A DNA stretch of 60,110 bases from positions 31,585 through 91,694 of the forward strand of contig FJOG01000036.1 in the NCBI GenBank assembly GCA_900073065.1, given 5' to 3'. A program made the position numbers and the translations under genes. This DNA is from Phialocephala subalpina (taxonomy: Eukaryota; Ascomycota; Leotiomycetes; Helotiales; Mollisiaceae). Positions within the stretch are counted from its first letter, which is position 1; every line of letters starts with the position of its first letter. Below, piece by piece: positions 1 to 10,996 of the stretch. The notes under the pieces were generated by a model. That model saw only the letters and a program-made list of their open reading frames with translations. It searched no databases and was not told where the DNA came from.

Positions 1-733
1 TCGCCAAGATGGCGGCGAGGAGGAGGTTGTATCTTTTTCATCTGCCATTGTTGTCCGGTTTCTAACGATGGCGAGGCTGCAGGTATCCGTGCCACTTTGT
101 GGGGAACTTTGATCAGACTCAATTTCTCTCTTGTGGAAAATTGAAGGTGTATGTAGAAGGAATATAATAGACTTATTCTATACAGTGGCTGCTTCGTTGT
201 TGAGAGCTGGGTTGAACATCGGCGCGCGTACGAAGGCAGTGGTAAATGTTACATAGATGTCGGAGGGGGGTACCCGCATGGCAACATAATTTGTGTGTGG
301 GGGAGAGAGAGGAGGGGGGAGGAGAGTAAGAAGGCGTATCGGATGCGAATGCTGCATATACCATGCAGCCCGAATCCACATATGGCAGCAATGAAGTTAC
401 GCCTGCTGCATTATCTCGCATGGTGGGTGAAATAATGAAAAACAATTCGGTCCAATTACTTGCAACCACGGTGGAAAGGCTGAACGAGGCTTGCATAACT
501 CTGTTTCGTAGCCACACGGTGGTGTGGAAATATATCCAACCTCAGCCGTGCGTAAAGGCCAGGATCGTACTCGGTGTCGAGCTGAGCTGCAGTGAGTGGG
601 AGCCTCGATGGCCAGTCTGGATACCGGTACACGAATTTGCAACCCATTTCTTCTCGTACTGCATTCAGCATACACTTTCGACCATTTACCACTACATTTT
701 AAGGTTAACTACGAGACATCACAGAAGCGGCCC
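1..733. other. Upstream region without a supported gene
   Basis: No convincing coding region is seen. Overlapping short open frames occur on both strands, with the strand ambiguity typical of noncoding DNA. A purine-rich GGGGGAGAG-type tract lies near 297-330. The frame of the downstream AAA ATPase stays open back to a GTG near 596 and an ATG at 608, so part of 596-733 could be 5' coding sequence or UTR. Confidence 0.5.
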
Positions 734-2451
734 ATGATGACCCTAACACAAGCCGGAGAAGATGACCATGGCTTCTCGGCTTATCAGAGGGCATTCGCGA
801 GGGCTCAAAAGAGGCTAGGTTCTTTTGAGCCGCCAGAGCATGAGTTCCCTGAGACGAATGCTCCTCCTGTGAACACGAACCCTGACCAGCCGGATGAGGA
901 TCCCGTCGCAGACGTTGGCCCAGGTCTCTCGCCCACATGGAAGCCCGACAACGATACTTCCTCGAAACCAACAGCCCAGAAAGATCAAGCCGGGCCTTCC
1001 GTTGCACAAAATTCGCAACCATTTGGAAACCGTCCCGCGGTCGAGGTCGAGGTTCGGGTGGTGAACGAGGATGGGGAACCGATCCCGCGCTGGCGCACTG
1101 GCCAGGACATGGCCGCACCCAAGTCCTTTGACGACATTCGAAAGAACAGCACGTCGCAGAATAACCTGCTGGAGGTGAACGTGAAGGAGAAACTCAGACT
1201 AGCAGACGACTGGTCTGAAGCAGAGACCAATTTTCAAAACAACAAAAATCTCAGGGGTCCACCGTCCTGGCTTCCCAAAGGGCGTGGTGATGGTGATGGC
1301 GGCGATTCATCGGGCGACGACAAACCGGCTCACGATCCTGACGATGGGGCGTATGACAGCGATCTTGTCACGGAGGCGTCTGGGGAAGTTCGCGTCGCGC
1401 GTGAACACGCAAAGAGGATGAGAAAATGGCGAGCCCAAGCTTCAGGCCGCTTCGAGAATATGCTGCTCGAGTGCATCGTTAATATAGGTAGGTAGCAGCA
1501 GTATCCGCTCTACGCTCCTCTTTCTTGGGCATAAGGGTAGATCTTCTAACAGCCTTCCCCTTCGCATTAGATCAAATTCCCGCGAAGTATGAGAATATAT
1601 ACGTCGATAGAGAAATTATTAGGGAGCTGGAACGGGTGACCCGGCTGTCCCTCGACCGGAAGAAGGCCTTTAGCTGCGGGGTCCTGAAGGGAAATCGGGT
1701 CACGGGTGCTATCCTCTGGGGCCCACCTGGTACCGGCAAGACCCTACTGGCCAAAGGCCTCGCCAGGGAGTCGGGTTGCAACATGCTCTCCATCTCCACG
1801 GCCGAGCTCTGGCAGAAATGCCACCACGGCGAGGACGAAAAGGTTATCAAGGCCCTCTTCTCCTTGGGTCGGAAGCTTCACCCCTGTATCATCTTTCTAG
1901 ATGAAGCCGATGCCATGCTCGGTGCACGAAAGGCCGGAGAGAAGCGGCATCTTCGCTCCATGCTCAACCAGTTCCTCATGGACTGGGATGGACTCATGAG
2001 CGGCTTAAATTCGCCTTTCATCCTCCTCGCCACCAACCGGCCCTTCGATTTAGATCCTGCCGTGCTCCGTCGTGCCCCGGTACACATTCATCTCGATGTC
2101 CCGTCTCTCGGGGCAAGACAAAAGATTCTTGAGTTATTGCTCAAGGACGAGAAGCTGCAGCCAGGCCTCAACGCCGCCATCATCGCTAGCCAAACACATA
2201 AGTACACCGGCTCCGATCTCAAGAACATGTGCGTCACCGCAGCCACTCACTGCGTCGATGAGCAGGCCGAGGCAGGGTTGGAAGACACCGAAGAGAGAGT
2301 TTTGACTGTGGAACACTTCTGGCGGGCTATGAGGACGGTCAGACCGACTAGTTTGAGTAGTACGATGAGGAACGAGTTTCAAAAGTTCCAGAAGAAAGGT
2401 CCAATACCGGAGAACGACGGCCATGGTCACCATCAAGAGGACGAAGACTGA
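734..2451 (+). CDS. Msp1/ATAD1-like AAA ATPase (two exons)
   Basis: Exons 734-1487 and 1571-2451, joined in frame across an 83-bp GTAGGT...CATTAG intron with a CTAAC branch site; 544 aa. The N-terminal ~240 residues are acidic, proline-rich and probably disordered. The C-terminal ~270 residues are one AAA+ module: Walker A GPPGTGKT at residues 302-309, Walker B with the Asp-Glu pair at 362-363 (FLDEAD), sensor-1 region LLATNRPFDLD, and an Arg pair (LRRAP). The spacing and the YTGSDLKNMC segment match the Msp1/ATAD1 (meiotic) clade, whose members extract mistargeted tail-anchored proteins from membranes. Unlike yeast Msp1, no N-terminal membrane helix is evident, so membrane quality control is only an analogy. 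The start is uncertain: ATG 608 is also in frame, but 734 begins the conserved-looking part. All ATP-handling motifs are intact. Confidence 0.85.
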
Positions 2452-4705
2452 GTTCCGCTAGTGATTGCACCGGATAGTAATCAACGAGTTCATCAAAGAG
2501 CCCCTGTTTGTTTCATCTGTGGAAAGATTCAGGACATTTAGAGATCCAAGAAGCCCTCGGAGGAGCGCCGAGCAAATGAATGAATGAAGCATATTACGCC
2601 ATAGCTAAGCATAAATGGCACTAGTATTATGACTATAAAATACACTTTTTTCAGTGCTTTCATAATCTCCTATAGGCTATACAAAAATGCCTTTTGAAAT
2701 GCCTTCTAAACTCTAGTATAGTACGAGGTCTCGTATATGTTTAATAGCAAGTGAGCTTCAAGTTAATTCCTTCAAGTGATTTGGATTACGTAATAGGTGG
2801 GGTACACGAAGTGAGGTTCGTTCTTTGAGCTCACGCTTAGATATTTTGTCCTAGTCTTAATTCACGTTAATAATAACTATTATTCATAGCCGCAAAATAT
2901 CCAGATTCATAACCGCATGCTGTCATAGTGCCTTAAACGTGTCAGATGCCAAGCCTTTCATTGGGCTTGAAGATTTCGTTAAATCCTTCTGACATTACAT
3001 CGCGAAGAATAGCTGCGAGATTTTATGCCTTTCAGCGCTGAATGAGACCAATTCCACGACAATCTCTTTGAACACGCGTCCGTAGCGGCATAGTCTCTGA
3101 GTAGTTCACAGAATCCGAGCTGAATGAACATCTGGGAATGCTGTGCCACGCAACCAAATTTTTTTCGACCCCTGAATTGTGTAGCCGAGTCTGCCGAATT
3201 TACCGAATTGCCCCTGAAAATAGCACGCAGGCCAATGGCAAGTTTCGAGTTCAAAATCACCACTGTCGAGCTATTCTTTAGAGTCTCGCGTGCAAGACGA
3301 TCAAAAGTCCAACGCTGGTCGCTAATGGCTTTCTGTTGCATGGTGAACGCCGAGAAGGCCTCCGTATGTTCCCCAAGAAATTTATCTCACGCTATGATTC
3401 AATCCCTTGCAACTTTTGGAATGTTGCACATGCTATCTGAACGTTCAAACGAAGGGTGTCTTTTCAAAAAAATTAAAAATTAAAAAGGGAAGGAGATATG
3501 GACATGTAACTGACTTCCACTATCTCAAATCTCATTGCCACAGCTGGAAGTCGACATGGCTGGCATCAAATGTTGTAGGAAAGTAAACCCCTTCATACAG
3601 ACGATGGATGTGTCTTTGGCATGGGACCTCGACGAACAAAACACTCAAGTTCTCGGTTCTTGTCTCATATTGGCATTGACTCTGAAGCCGCGTCCCTTCG
3701 AGAAATTGGACACATGGCATCTCATCGACGTGAGAATAGAAACGCACTTGAGATCTAAGTAGCATTGCACCAAAGTTTGCCTCTCAAGCAACCCAGAAAG
3801 GAGCAAAAGTCTTGGAAATACGAAGCTATTAAACAAAGCGTCTTTAATATCGCCCAACGTCAAGCGCCGCCTTTCTCTAAGGGGAAGGTAAAACCACTAG
3901 CTTCAGACTTCAAAGTCTTGGAACAAGTCAAAGGATAGTGGGATGGCATTTCACATTCATTTTCAAAAGACTTGCAGATTTATATGTTAATGTCAATAAT
4001 CTGCTTCGTCGAGGAAGTGATAGCTTTACTAATCTCTTTAAGCAGGAGATATAGCCGCTATCTTGTGTTAAGACATATAGTGTGCTGCTATAAGGTATCT
4101 TCTTCCAGATCCCACCACAAAGAGACGACGTGGCTCAAAGATCTTGAAATTCTTGACAGAAATCAAAATGTCCCAAGCTTACTAAATTTCCACAGTCCAC
4201 AATATTCTCTGCATTGGAGGAGACCGCTGGCCAAGATTCCGGTGTTTATACTATGAAGAACCTTATTACAGGCAAGTTATTTCGATTGTTCCCCGAATGC
4301 TGGTAGATTGAAGTCGCTTGACTTGTGATCCTTGTGACTGAATTACAGAGCGGTATTTCTCAAGGCAAGTGTCTTTCCGCTTGCTTCCAATACCCAGACG
4401 CGAAAATCTGTACAAGGACAGCTGATATTACCCATGCGACGGCATCGACAGAGCAAATTGAATGACCCTCCCGGTCTGAGACGTTTTCTAGATCACTTAC
4501 TAATTCCAGACGGCCTGATTGAGTCTTTTCCTAATACTTATCGACAATTTCCACGACTAGTAACGATTTTCATCATTTCTGTCAAACTTTCGTCGACGCT
4601 GTCAACTTCCACTACCACTATCAGCTCCCACCACCGCTGTCAAAGTCGATCGCAACTCATCCCCACCCCTCACAGAAGACCAACAATCTTGAATCCTCGC
4701 AGCCA
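2452..4705. other. Gene-poor intergenic stretch
   Basis: About 2.2 kb without a supported gene. The 3' UTR of the AAA ATPase probably ends within the first 200 bp. Modestly long frames overlap on opposite strands at 2979-3341 and 3124-3483; the minus-strand frame runs uninterrupted for about 130 codons, but I recognise no family and see no splice context. The CT- and CA-rich tract at 4560-4700 is typical of a fungal promoter or 5' leader and belongs to the gene starting at 4706. Confidence 0.5.
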
Positions 4706-5552
4706 TGGTTCCGCTTCAGCGGTAAGTATTCGTCTTCCCCGCCACCTCCACTTTCTAACATCCGCCCCGCGCAGAATCACCGAAGGTCCCACGGCCTCCC
4801 AATTCAAGCGCAATGCCTTTGAGTACCGAGTCTCCCAGTTCTTCACCTACTCCCCCTCCCCAGAATCCGACAAGCTCCTCCTCCTAAAGCCCGCCGAGTC
4901 AACGGAAATTTCCCGCTCCCTGAAGTTCGAAGTCAGACAGTACATGGGAAACCGCTACAACATCCACATGATCCGCGGTTACGCCCCGGGATTCAGCTTC
5001 AATGTGCTACGAGAGGGAGGCACTTATGCCATTCAACGAACATTGGCGGAGTCGGCGGATGATCCATGCACCTACGTTGTTACGCAATCTGACCTCCAAG
5101 GATATCAATTCTCCCAACTCCTCTGCCTTCCCGGAGCGGAAGACAAGATCATATCTCCACCATTGGCCTGGCCTGTCACCGAGTTCCACCCCTTCGATAC
5201 CGGCGTGTTCTTGAGAGAATTGGAAGGAAAGGGGGACTGGGAGAGCATCAGGGACCAGGATTTCAATGAGATCGCTGGATTGGGTAGGAGACCACCGCTG
5301 GCGCTGAGAGCTAGGACTGGGGATGGGATGGAGGATGACCGAAGCTCCGCTACGATCCGACGGAGGCAGATGATCAGATTCGGAATGGAGAGCCCCACTG
5401 AAGGTGCTCGAAGAGTTAGTAGATTGAGGAAGGAGAGAGGAGTGCAGTACGATAATGGTATGGACATTGGCGGAGTCGATTTGCATAGAGCGGGGGAGGA
5501 GGACAGGGATGGAGTTGTGGGAATATTGGGAGGTGTGACGCTGAGGGAGTAG
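4706..5552 (+). CDS. Hypothetical protein, 264 aa, with a 17-nt first exon
   Basis: Exons 4706-4722 and 4775-5552 flank a 52-bp intron (GTAAGT donor, CTAAC branch site, GCAG acceptor); the frame joins exactly and gives 264 aa. The start is the ATG after a CT-rich leader. Residues 5-150 look globular with mixed beta-rich segments; the last ~100 residues are Arg/Asp/Gly-rich and probably flexible. There is no signal peptide, no membrane segment and no catalytic motif I recognise. The frame also reads open through the intron and upstream, so an unspliced reading is possible, but the consensus splice signals and promoter-like leader favour the spliced form. The function is unknown. Confidence 0.7.
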
Positions 5553-5654
5553 TTTGTGAAAGATCCCGGGTAGGAGGGACAACGGTGTCTGGAGATCAGT
5601 GAGCATACCTGTAGATATAAGAAATGACCTCTTCCATGTCGCAAAGGAAGTTCC

Positions 5655-6022
5655 CTTTCAATCACCCAGGACAGGCTTGGACAGCGAATGGTTTCCAGAA
5701 TCTGCATACACGAACGTGCGATTGCCATTGCATGTGTGCCTGATTTTGCAAACAAACCATCCCTTTGAATGACCCAAGGTAATGGGAACAATGAGAAATG
5801 AGCATCCGGAAGGAGTCAACAAGCTCACAGATGCAATAATCATGTCCAGCCTCACGCAAGACAGAGCGCTCACTCAATGACCCAGGAGGGGCAGGGACGA
5901 TGGGAATGCTCCAAAAAGCACAGCCAGGAACCATGAGCACACATATCAGAACTACTCCTATATAACAAGCGTCACTCTTCAATGAAGGTACCCTCCAACT
6001 AGCCCAGGACACGCTAGAACAA
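5655..6022. repeat. Degenerate ~108-bp direct repeats
   Basis: The word TCAATGACCCAGGA, with variants, recurs near 5657, 5765, 5874 and in a more diverged form (with an insertion) at 5979-6010, each followed by a purine-rich stretch ending in an AATG-like word. Spacing is about 108 bp for the first three. No open frame is conserved across units. This looks like an old tandem duplication downstream of the 264-aa gene. Confidence 0.45.
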
Positions 6023-6389
6023 TGATAATCGTGTATGTAAACGAGCCACGAGTAGGAGCACCCCGCGGTGTGAAGCAATCGACCACTCACGGTTGTCGAA
6101 CACGTAAGCTTCTGATCCACGTCTAGAAACACACCTTGACCGACCGAGATAGGAATAGCAGTATGAAATCACTCACTAGCTCCCACGCAGCATAAAAGAA
6201 AATATTCTGCAGCAAAATTTCTGAACTCAACACATCCCACCCACAACCACCCTTCGAAAGGAACTCACGTCCAAGGATTGAACCACCTATACCGGCCTGT
6301 CTTCTTCTGCGGATGAGGATCGTTCCTTCTTCCTGCTTCCCCTTTCTTCCTTCTTTCTTCAAAGAAGATATTTCGCGGCAGCAGCAAAA

Positions 6390-8260
6390 TCTTCCTCCCC
6401 AGCTGGCCTGTGGAGGAAACAGCACCACCTACAAAGGCGTTATGGTAAGCACCCCTTTTACGCCGTCAACCACTTGAAGATCTGGCTGACGTGTTGTTTG
6501 CGGTAGTGCTGGTCCTTCTCTGAAAGAAATCACAAACGCAGCAGCAGCTAACCTTCCTCCTCAGCTGGCCTGGGGAGGAAGATGATCCGCAGACAACAAG
6601 ACCACTGGTATGCCTTCTATCACACGCCATCACGTTCATTGATGGAGGACTTGGCTAATGCCGACGCTGTTCAGGTTCGAAGTCGGAGAGGTACCACGGG
6701 GTCCTCGAACCTCGACGCTGCAGCACTTGCAAACAGTCGAAGGCTCTCTCGGTACAAACTCCTTTACACTCCGCTTCGATCTTTCACTGGAGTAGTTGGC
6801 TGACGAGTCAGGAAGCAGGAGATATGGGCTGGCCCCTATCGAAACACAAAACCACAATCGACTCCATCCTTGATCCTTCATCCTTCAGCCAAATTTCATC
6901 TCCTCCTCAGCTGGTCTGGGGAGGAGATGATCCACAGGCCTCGGGGTTGTTCTCGATGGGCTGGTAGTCTCACCCGTCGCGCCCATATTTCTAGAACTTG
7001 ACTGATGGCGGGGTTCCAACAGGTCCCAAAGAGGCACCCGTGGGCTGGTCCCTTCCAGACATCGAAGACAAGCAACAGCAGCAAAGATGGTTGGCGCTTC
7101 ATGGGCACCCAACAGCGGTGGCTGGTCCACTGCTGCAAGTTCTTCCTTCATACAATCTTACACCTTTGACGAACACCGCTAACGACAGAGTTGTGATAGG
7201 TCTGGGGAGGAGTGCTGGTCACTTCTCAAGCCTTGATGTTCCTCTCGGAGGAGTGGTGGCTGCTCCGCCTTGGTAAGTACCTCGGCCCTTCATACTGCCT
7301 TGGGCATCTTCACGAACATCGCTGACTGAGGATGGCAGGTCGTCAGAAGAAGGGCTGGTCCCTTTCTTAGGACGAGGAGGAGCCGGCGGGCGATATACCC
7401 TCTGTAAGATTTGTGTCCCGAAGGCTCAGGCATTTCGATACCACGAACTCGTACCATCCAATTCTGGATCCTTTCCCGATCTTGCCCCAGTCGATCCCCG
7501 TCACCGAAGTCTCGTCAAAGACCGCGGTGGCGGCGGTCCACCTTGGTAAGTTTTCTCCCCAGATAGTTTCTCGGCCGCTGAAGAATATTGTTGATGTGTT
7601 GGAACAGCTTTCAAGAGAAGAGAGAGCGCCTCTCCTCTCTTCTCTGAAAACCTCGATCTCGAATCTGGAACGAAGCAACTTTCTGGACCCCCGAATACAC
7701 CATTGCCTCCTACGCCGCCCAAAGGCCCACAACTCCAGCAATGGATTCCAGGAGAGAAACACAGCAAACCATGGGACAAGGATATGTGGAAGGACCTGGT
7801 GGCTGGTCCACTGGGTAAGTCCTCCTTGTGTGCATGCCCAGAGACGTTGATGAACACTGCTGATGTTGGAGTGTAATACGTCAAGAAGGGCTGGTCCCTA
7901 TCTCGAAGAAAGAACTTGTCATCTCTCTCCAGGAAGAGACCTTGGTGGCTGGTCCACCTTGGTAAGTCTTCTTTCCTCTTATTTCCTCTTCTTTACCCCT
8001 TTGAACCCTATCACACTTCGTCAGCATAATGAACAAAGCTCTCAATTCACCTCGTTCAACCTTTCGTACACACCGTCAACATCGATGAGGACCTCACGAT
8101 GCTCGACAGCGGCTCGACATTGACAACAAAGAACAAAGCTGACGGTGAATCGCAGGTCGGGAGACGGGCTGGTCCCTCTCCGAGATTTCAATCTCTCTCT
8201 CTCTCTTCTTTGGATCCCCGATCTTGAATCCGGAACGAAAGCAACTTTCTTCTTGTCGTT
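6390..8260 (+). repeat. Decayed tandem array of exon-intron-like units
   Basis: The word GGCTGGTCC (or a variant) recurs near 6508, 6828, 7042, 7118, 7213, 7351, 7800, 7889, 7950 and 8167. Many copies sit just downstream of a branch-like GCTGAC followed by an AG (6494, 6798, 7321, 8137), and many units end at a strong donor, CCTTG|GTAAGT or close (7272, 7542, 7812, 7959). So the repeat carries intron boundaries with it. One unit (7382-7411) is 28/30 identical to the C-terminal exon of the intact gene at 9256-9285 and encodes GGRYTLCK. A second duplicated block, ending in GGAACGAA(A)GCAACTTTCT, occurs at 7645-7682 and 8218-8252. I could not assemble one uninterrupted reading, so this is either a decayed paralogue or a many-exon gene I cannot resolve. 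Confidence 0.55.
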
Positions 8261-8656
8261 GGAGGATCATCTCCTCAACCAACTCTTTCGAACCAACAGT
8301 ACGTATGTCCAAGCTTTTCTTCTGCTTCATACCCCTTTCTCTTCTCGCTTGGAGAATCTCTTGGCGCAGCGGTGTTCCTGTCCCCCAGACCGCAGATCGA
8401 GTATTCGACGCGCTTTCTTCCAAGCCATTGCTCTCAGCAATCTTTAAGGATTCTACAATGGTCCTGGGAAAGAGCTGCTCCTCTCGAAAGCCAGCGGCAG
8501 CCTTTCCACTGCGGGATTGTGGGGTTGCAACGCGGTCTCCTCCCATCCACTGCTCTGCGCGAGCTTTCCTCGAACCCCCCTCCACATCTGCCACCCGCAC
8601 TCCACTTTCAGTAGCATTGGCTAACATCTTTCCCTCAGCAGAAACCAACAATCACG

Positions 8657-9297
8657 ATGTCCTCAAACGACAACCAACGAGACGCCACTCCTGGAAATGA
8701 CCAGGGGGACATCATGGACTACTTCACAGGTGGTCCTACGATGTTGGCTCGCCGCCTGGCGGAGATGAGTCTGGAGGAAGTGGAGCGCCTGCGGGCAATC
8801 CGAGAGAGGTTGGCGGCAACGGTGGATGCCAGCAGGGAGAGTGGAGGAGGTGAGTTGAACTCAGGGTAGAGAAGGGAGGCCGAGGACATATGGCTGACTG
8901 TGATACAGGTGTTGGTGTTGGCGGTGTTGCTGGTGCGGGTGAGGGTGGTGGTGGAGGCTCGGCGGATGCCAGCAGGGAGAGCGGAGGAGGTACGTTTCAT
9001 CTCGTTACGGAGGGCAAGGACTTATTGCTGACTGTTGATATAGGTGTCGGTGGTGGTGGTGGTGGTGAGGGAGGCGGCACGGCGGATGCCAGCAGGGAGC
9101 GCGGAGGAGGTAAGACGTCCCCATCCCCAACATCATTTTTCTTCCCTTCATACATCTCCAAGACAAGAAGCTGACTTTTGTGAACAGGTATGCCAGAGAG
9201 GCCATGCCAGTGCCGGGCGTGCAAGATGCTCTGTGGGGAGGAGGTGGAGGAGGGTGCCGGCGGGCGATATACCCTGTGCAAGATTGAGTTCCGATAG
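8657..9297 (+). CDS. 149-aa protein with tandemly duplicated mini-exons and a Cys-rich C-terminus
   Basis: Exons 8657-8849, 8909-8989, 9044-9109 and 9188-9297; all introns are phase 1 (59, 54 and 78 bp). The sum is 450 nt, 149 aa. The N-terminus is polar and then predicted helical (LARRLAEMSLEEVERLRAIR). Exons 2 and 3 are symmetric 27- and 22-codon cassettes, each a Gly-rich run ending in ADASRE.GG; exon 1 ends with the same motif. The last exon has a compact cysteine motif, CQCRACKMLC, then GGRYTLCK, suggesting a small metal-binding knuckle. The introns share the 3' word GCTGACTGT.GATA.AG, so exon plus intron were duplicated together. The family is not recognised. The array at 6390-8260 holds a degraded copy of the final exon. 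Confidence 0.7.
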
Positions 9298-9395
9298 GGT
9301 GGGGAGAACCCTTGAACCCCAGTGTTGAGCGTACGATACCGGAGACAGAAAAATACCAAAGAATAAAGAGGGTGGGGATAACCTCGTAACCCCAG
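9296..9395. repeat. Short direct duplication in the 3' flank
   Basis: AGGGTGGGGA.AACC...AACCCCAG at 9296-9322 recurs at 9369-9395 with several substitutions, a 73-bp offset starting at the stop codon of the 149-aa gene. It continues the local tandem-duplication habit into the 3' UTR. Confidence 0.5.
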
Positions 9396-10152
9396 ACGTC
9401 AAGTTAGTGTTCATTCAATGCGCTGCGATGTTTTGGTCGTGATGTTGAGGGGCTGAGCCTTGATGCTGTCGTGACCAATGCCGGTTAGAATGCAGGTCAG
9501 GCAAGTGCCAGAGAAAGATAAAGCAGAACGATCCATTTGCGGAAAGCAAGAGCATGTTGGCAAAATCTTTCCAGGAGTCTGTTCTTGGTGGTCGAAGTCA
9601 TGGTTGTTGCTTCAAATGGCGTGGAAAGAATGTGGTTGAGAATAGCCGCATTCGACGCTGATTTGCATGCTCGGCTGGACGTGGATTTAAGCTAGACTTG
9701 GAAGGCACGAGCATGTTTGTTGTAAGTGCGGCGTGCGTAAGAAGATTATGACTGAAGACGAGTGTGTTGAAGTCAATCCCCAATAACTAGAAGCTGAATG
9801 TTTGAAGGTGCAGCGCAGAGAGATGGTGATGGAATGCTCAACTGCTCGAACGGGAAGGAGCGTTGGCAATTGACAGACCTTGTTGAGCAGAGACAAGAGG
9901 TCAGCTTCAAGAATGTGTGGGAAGTTGAATCAATGTGGCGTGCTTGTCTCGAGGAGGGTTAAAAGCAATCGTGGGTGAGATGCGGACTGAAGATGTCGAT
10001 TTCCACAGACACGATAGATCGTGTCCAAGTTGAATGAAGTCGGGCCTCGAGTCTACCCAATCGGTTCCATGACCCTCCCCCAAAGCCTCGCAGTTTTCTT
10101 TCCTCGCTCGTATCGTCGAGGAAGGGACGCCTCTAAGTCGTAAAGACGATGT
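9396..10152. other. No gene seen
   Basis: About 750 bp with only short overlapping frames on the minus strand and no family resemblance or splice-consistent model. It separates the 149-aa gene from the hairpin-core repeat array. Confidence 0.5.
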
Positions 10153-10996
10153 TGTTGTTGCACATCGCAGAAAATCGGCATCCATGTCTCTCCGACTCTA
10201 TCTCCATGCTGCACCAAAGCCTCGAACTTCTTCGGCTCTCACGCACGTATTTCCAAAACGAAGAAGAGGGTCAAAGACACAGCTCAGCTCTGTTGCACAT
10301 CGACAAAAAGCGGCTTTAGAATCTGTCCGGCTTCCATCCCAATGTCCGTGAAGACAAGAAACATATTACCCGCTGGCGCGCGCATGTTCCGAGACCATGA
10401 AGAGTCTCAACAACGATGAAAAGTTTGTTGCAAGTCGACAAAAGCCGCGTTGTCCCGAAGGCCGCCTTGACTCCGTGTGGAACAGCAACTTGAAGCATGA
10501 GGCTGAACTCAATCGGCACCCCTCGCTCATGCCCAACGGCTTTTAGATGTCCAACAACCACTTTGTTGCACATCGACAAAATCCGAAAGCCGTTTGGGTC
10601 CGCCGCGAAGAAGAAACACTTCCCTCTTCCGGGCTTATCGAGGCCATTGAAGGCTGTAGGTTGATGCTTTGTTGCGCGTCGACAAATTGCGGCATTAAGC
10701 ATGTCTCCGAAAGCCGTTTGACTTCGTCCGAACATCAGCACCAACAGCACCACCGACATCAAGCAAGTAAACTTTCCGCTTCTGTACGTTTACACAGGCA
10801 ATGCTAAGTCGAAATCATCAAGCCAAGAACTTTGTTGCACACCTACAAATTCCATGTCTCTCCGAAAGCCGTTTGAGACGGACTTTGACAAGAGCATGCA
10901 GCATGTACATTTCCCTCTTTCGGACATACGCAAAGCAAAATAAAGCATTTGAATACCACAGTCAGTAGGCCAAGAACTTTGTTGCACATCGACAAA
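10153..10996 (+). repeat. Seven-unit ~135-bp array with a hairpin-forming core
   Basis: The core TTTGTTGCACATCGACAAA, or a close variant, occurs in one orientation at about 10155, 10289, 10424, 10562, 10668, 10831 and 10978 (spacings 134, 135, 138, 106, 163, 147). In RNA it folds as UUUGUUG-CACAU-CGACAAA, a 7-bp stem with one G-U pair and a 5-nt loop. The word following the core, with CTCCGAAAGCCGTTTGA, is shared by several units (10583, 10692, 10858), as is a CATTTCCCTCTT(T)CCGGAC-like word. Between cores the units are diverged. No protein frame is conserved. Related cores outside the array are at 12026, 13149 and, inverted, at 11295 and 13372. Confidence 0.65.

Noticed and set aside
2979..3483. 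Overlapping minus- and plus-strand coding frames
   Set aside because: Both strands are open over the same ~360 bp, with no homology clue or splice context. The minus-strand one is slightly better but not enough to call.
8094..8651. A 185-codon minus-strand gene and overlapping plus-strand frames
   Set aside because: The region lies between the exon-like repeat array and the start of the 149-aa gene; frames in both strands look like antisense shadows of the repetitive sequence, with no family match.
10153..10996. CRISPR-like array
   Set aside because: The repeats are ~19 bp but the intervals are 85-145 bp, variable and partly conserved themselves, and the genome is fungal. It is a diverged tandem repeat, not a CRISPR array.
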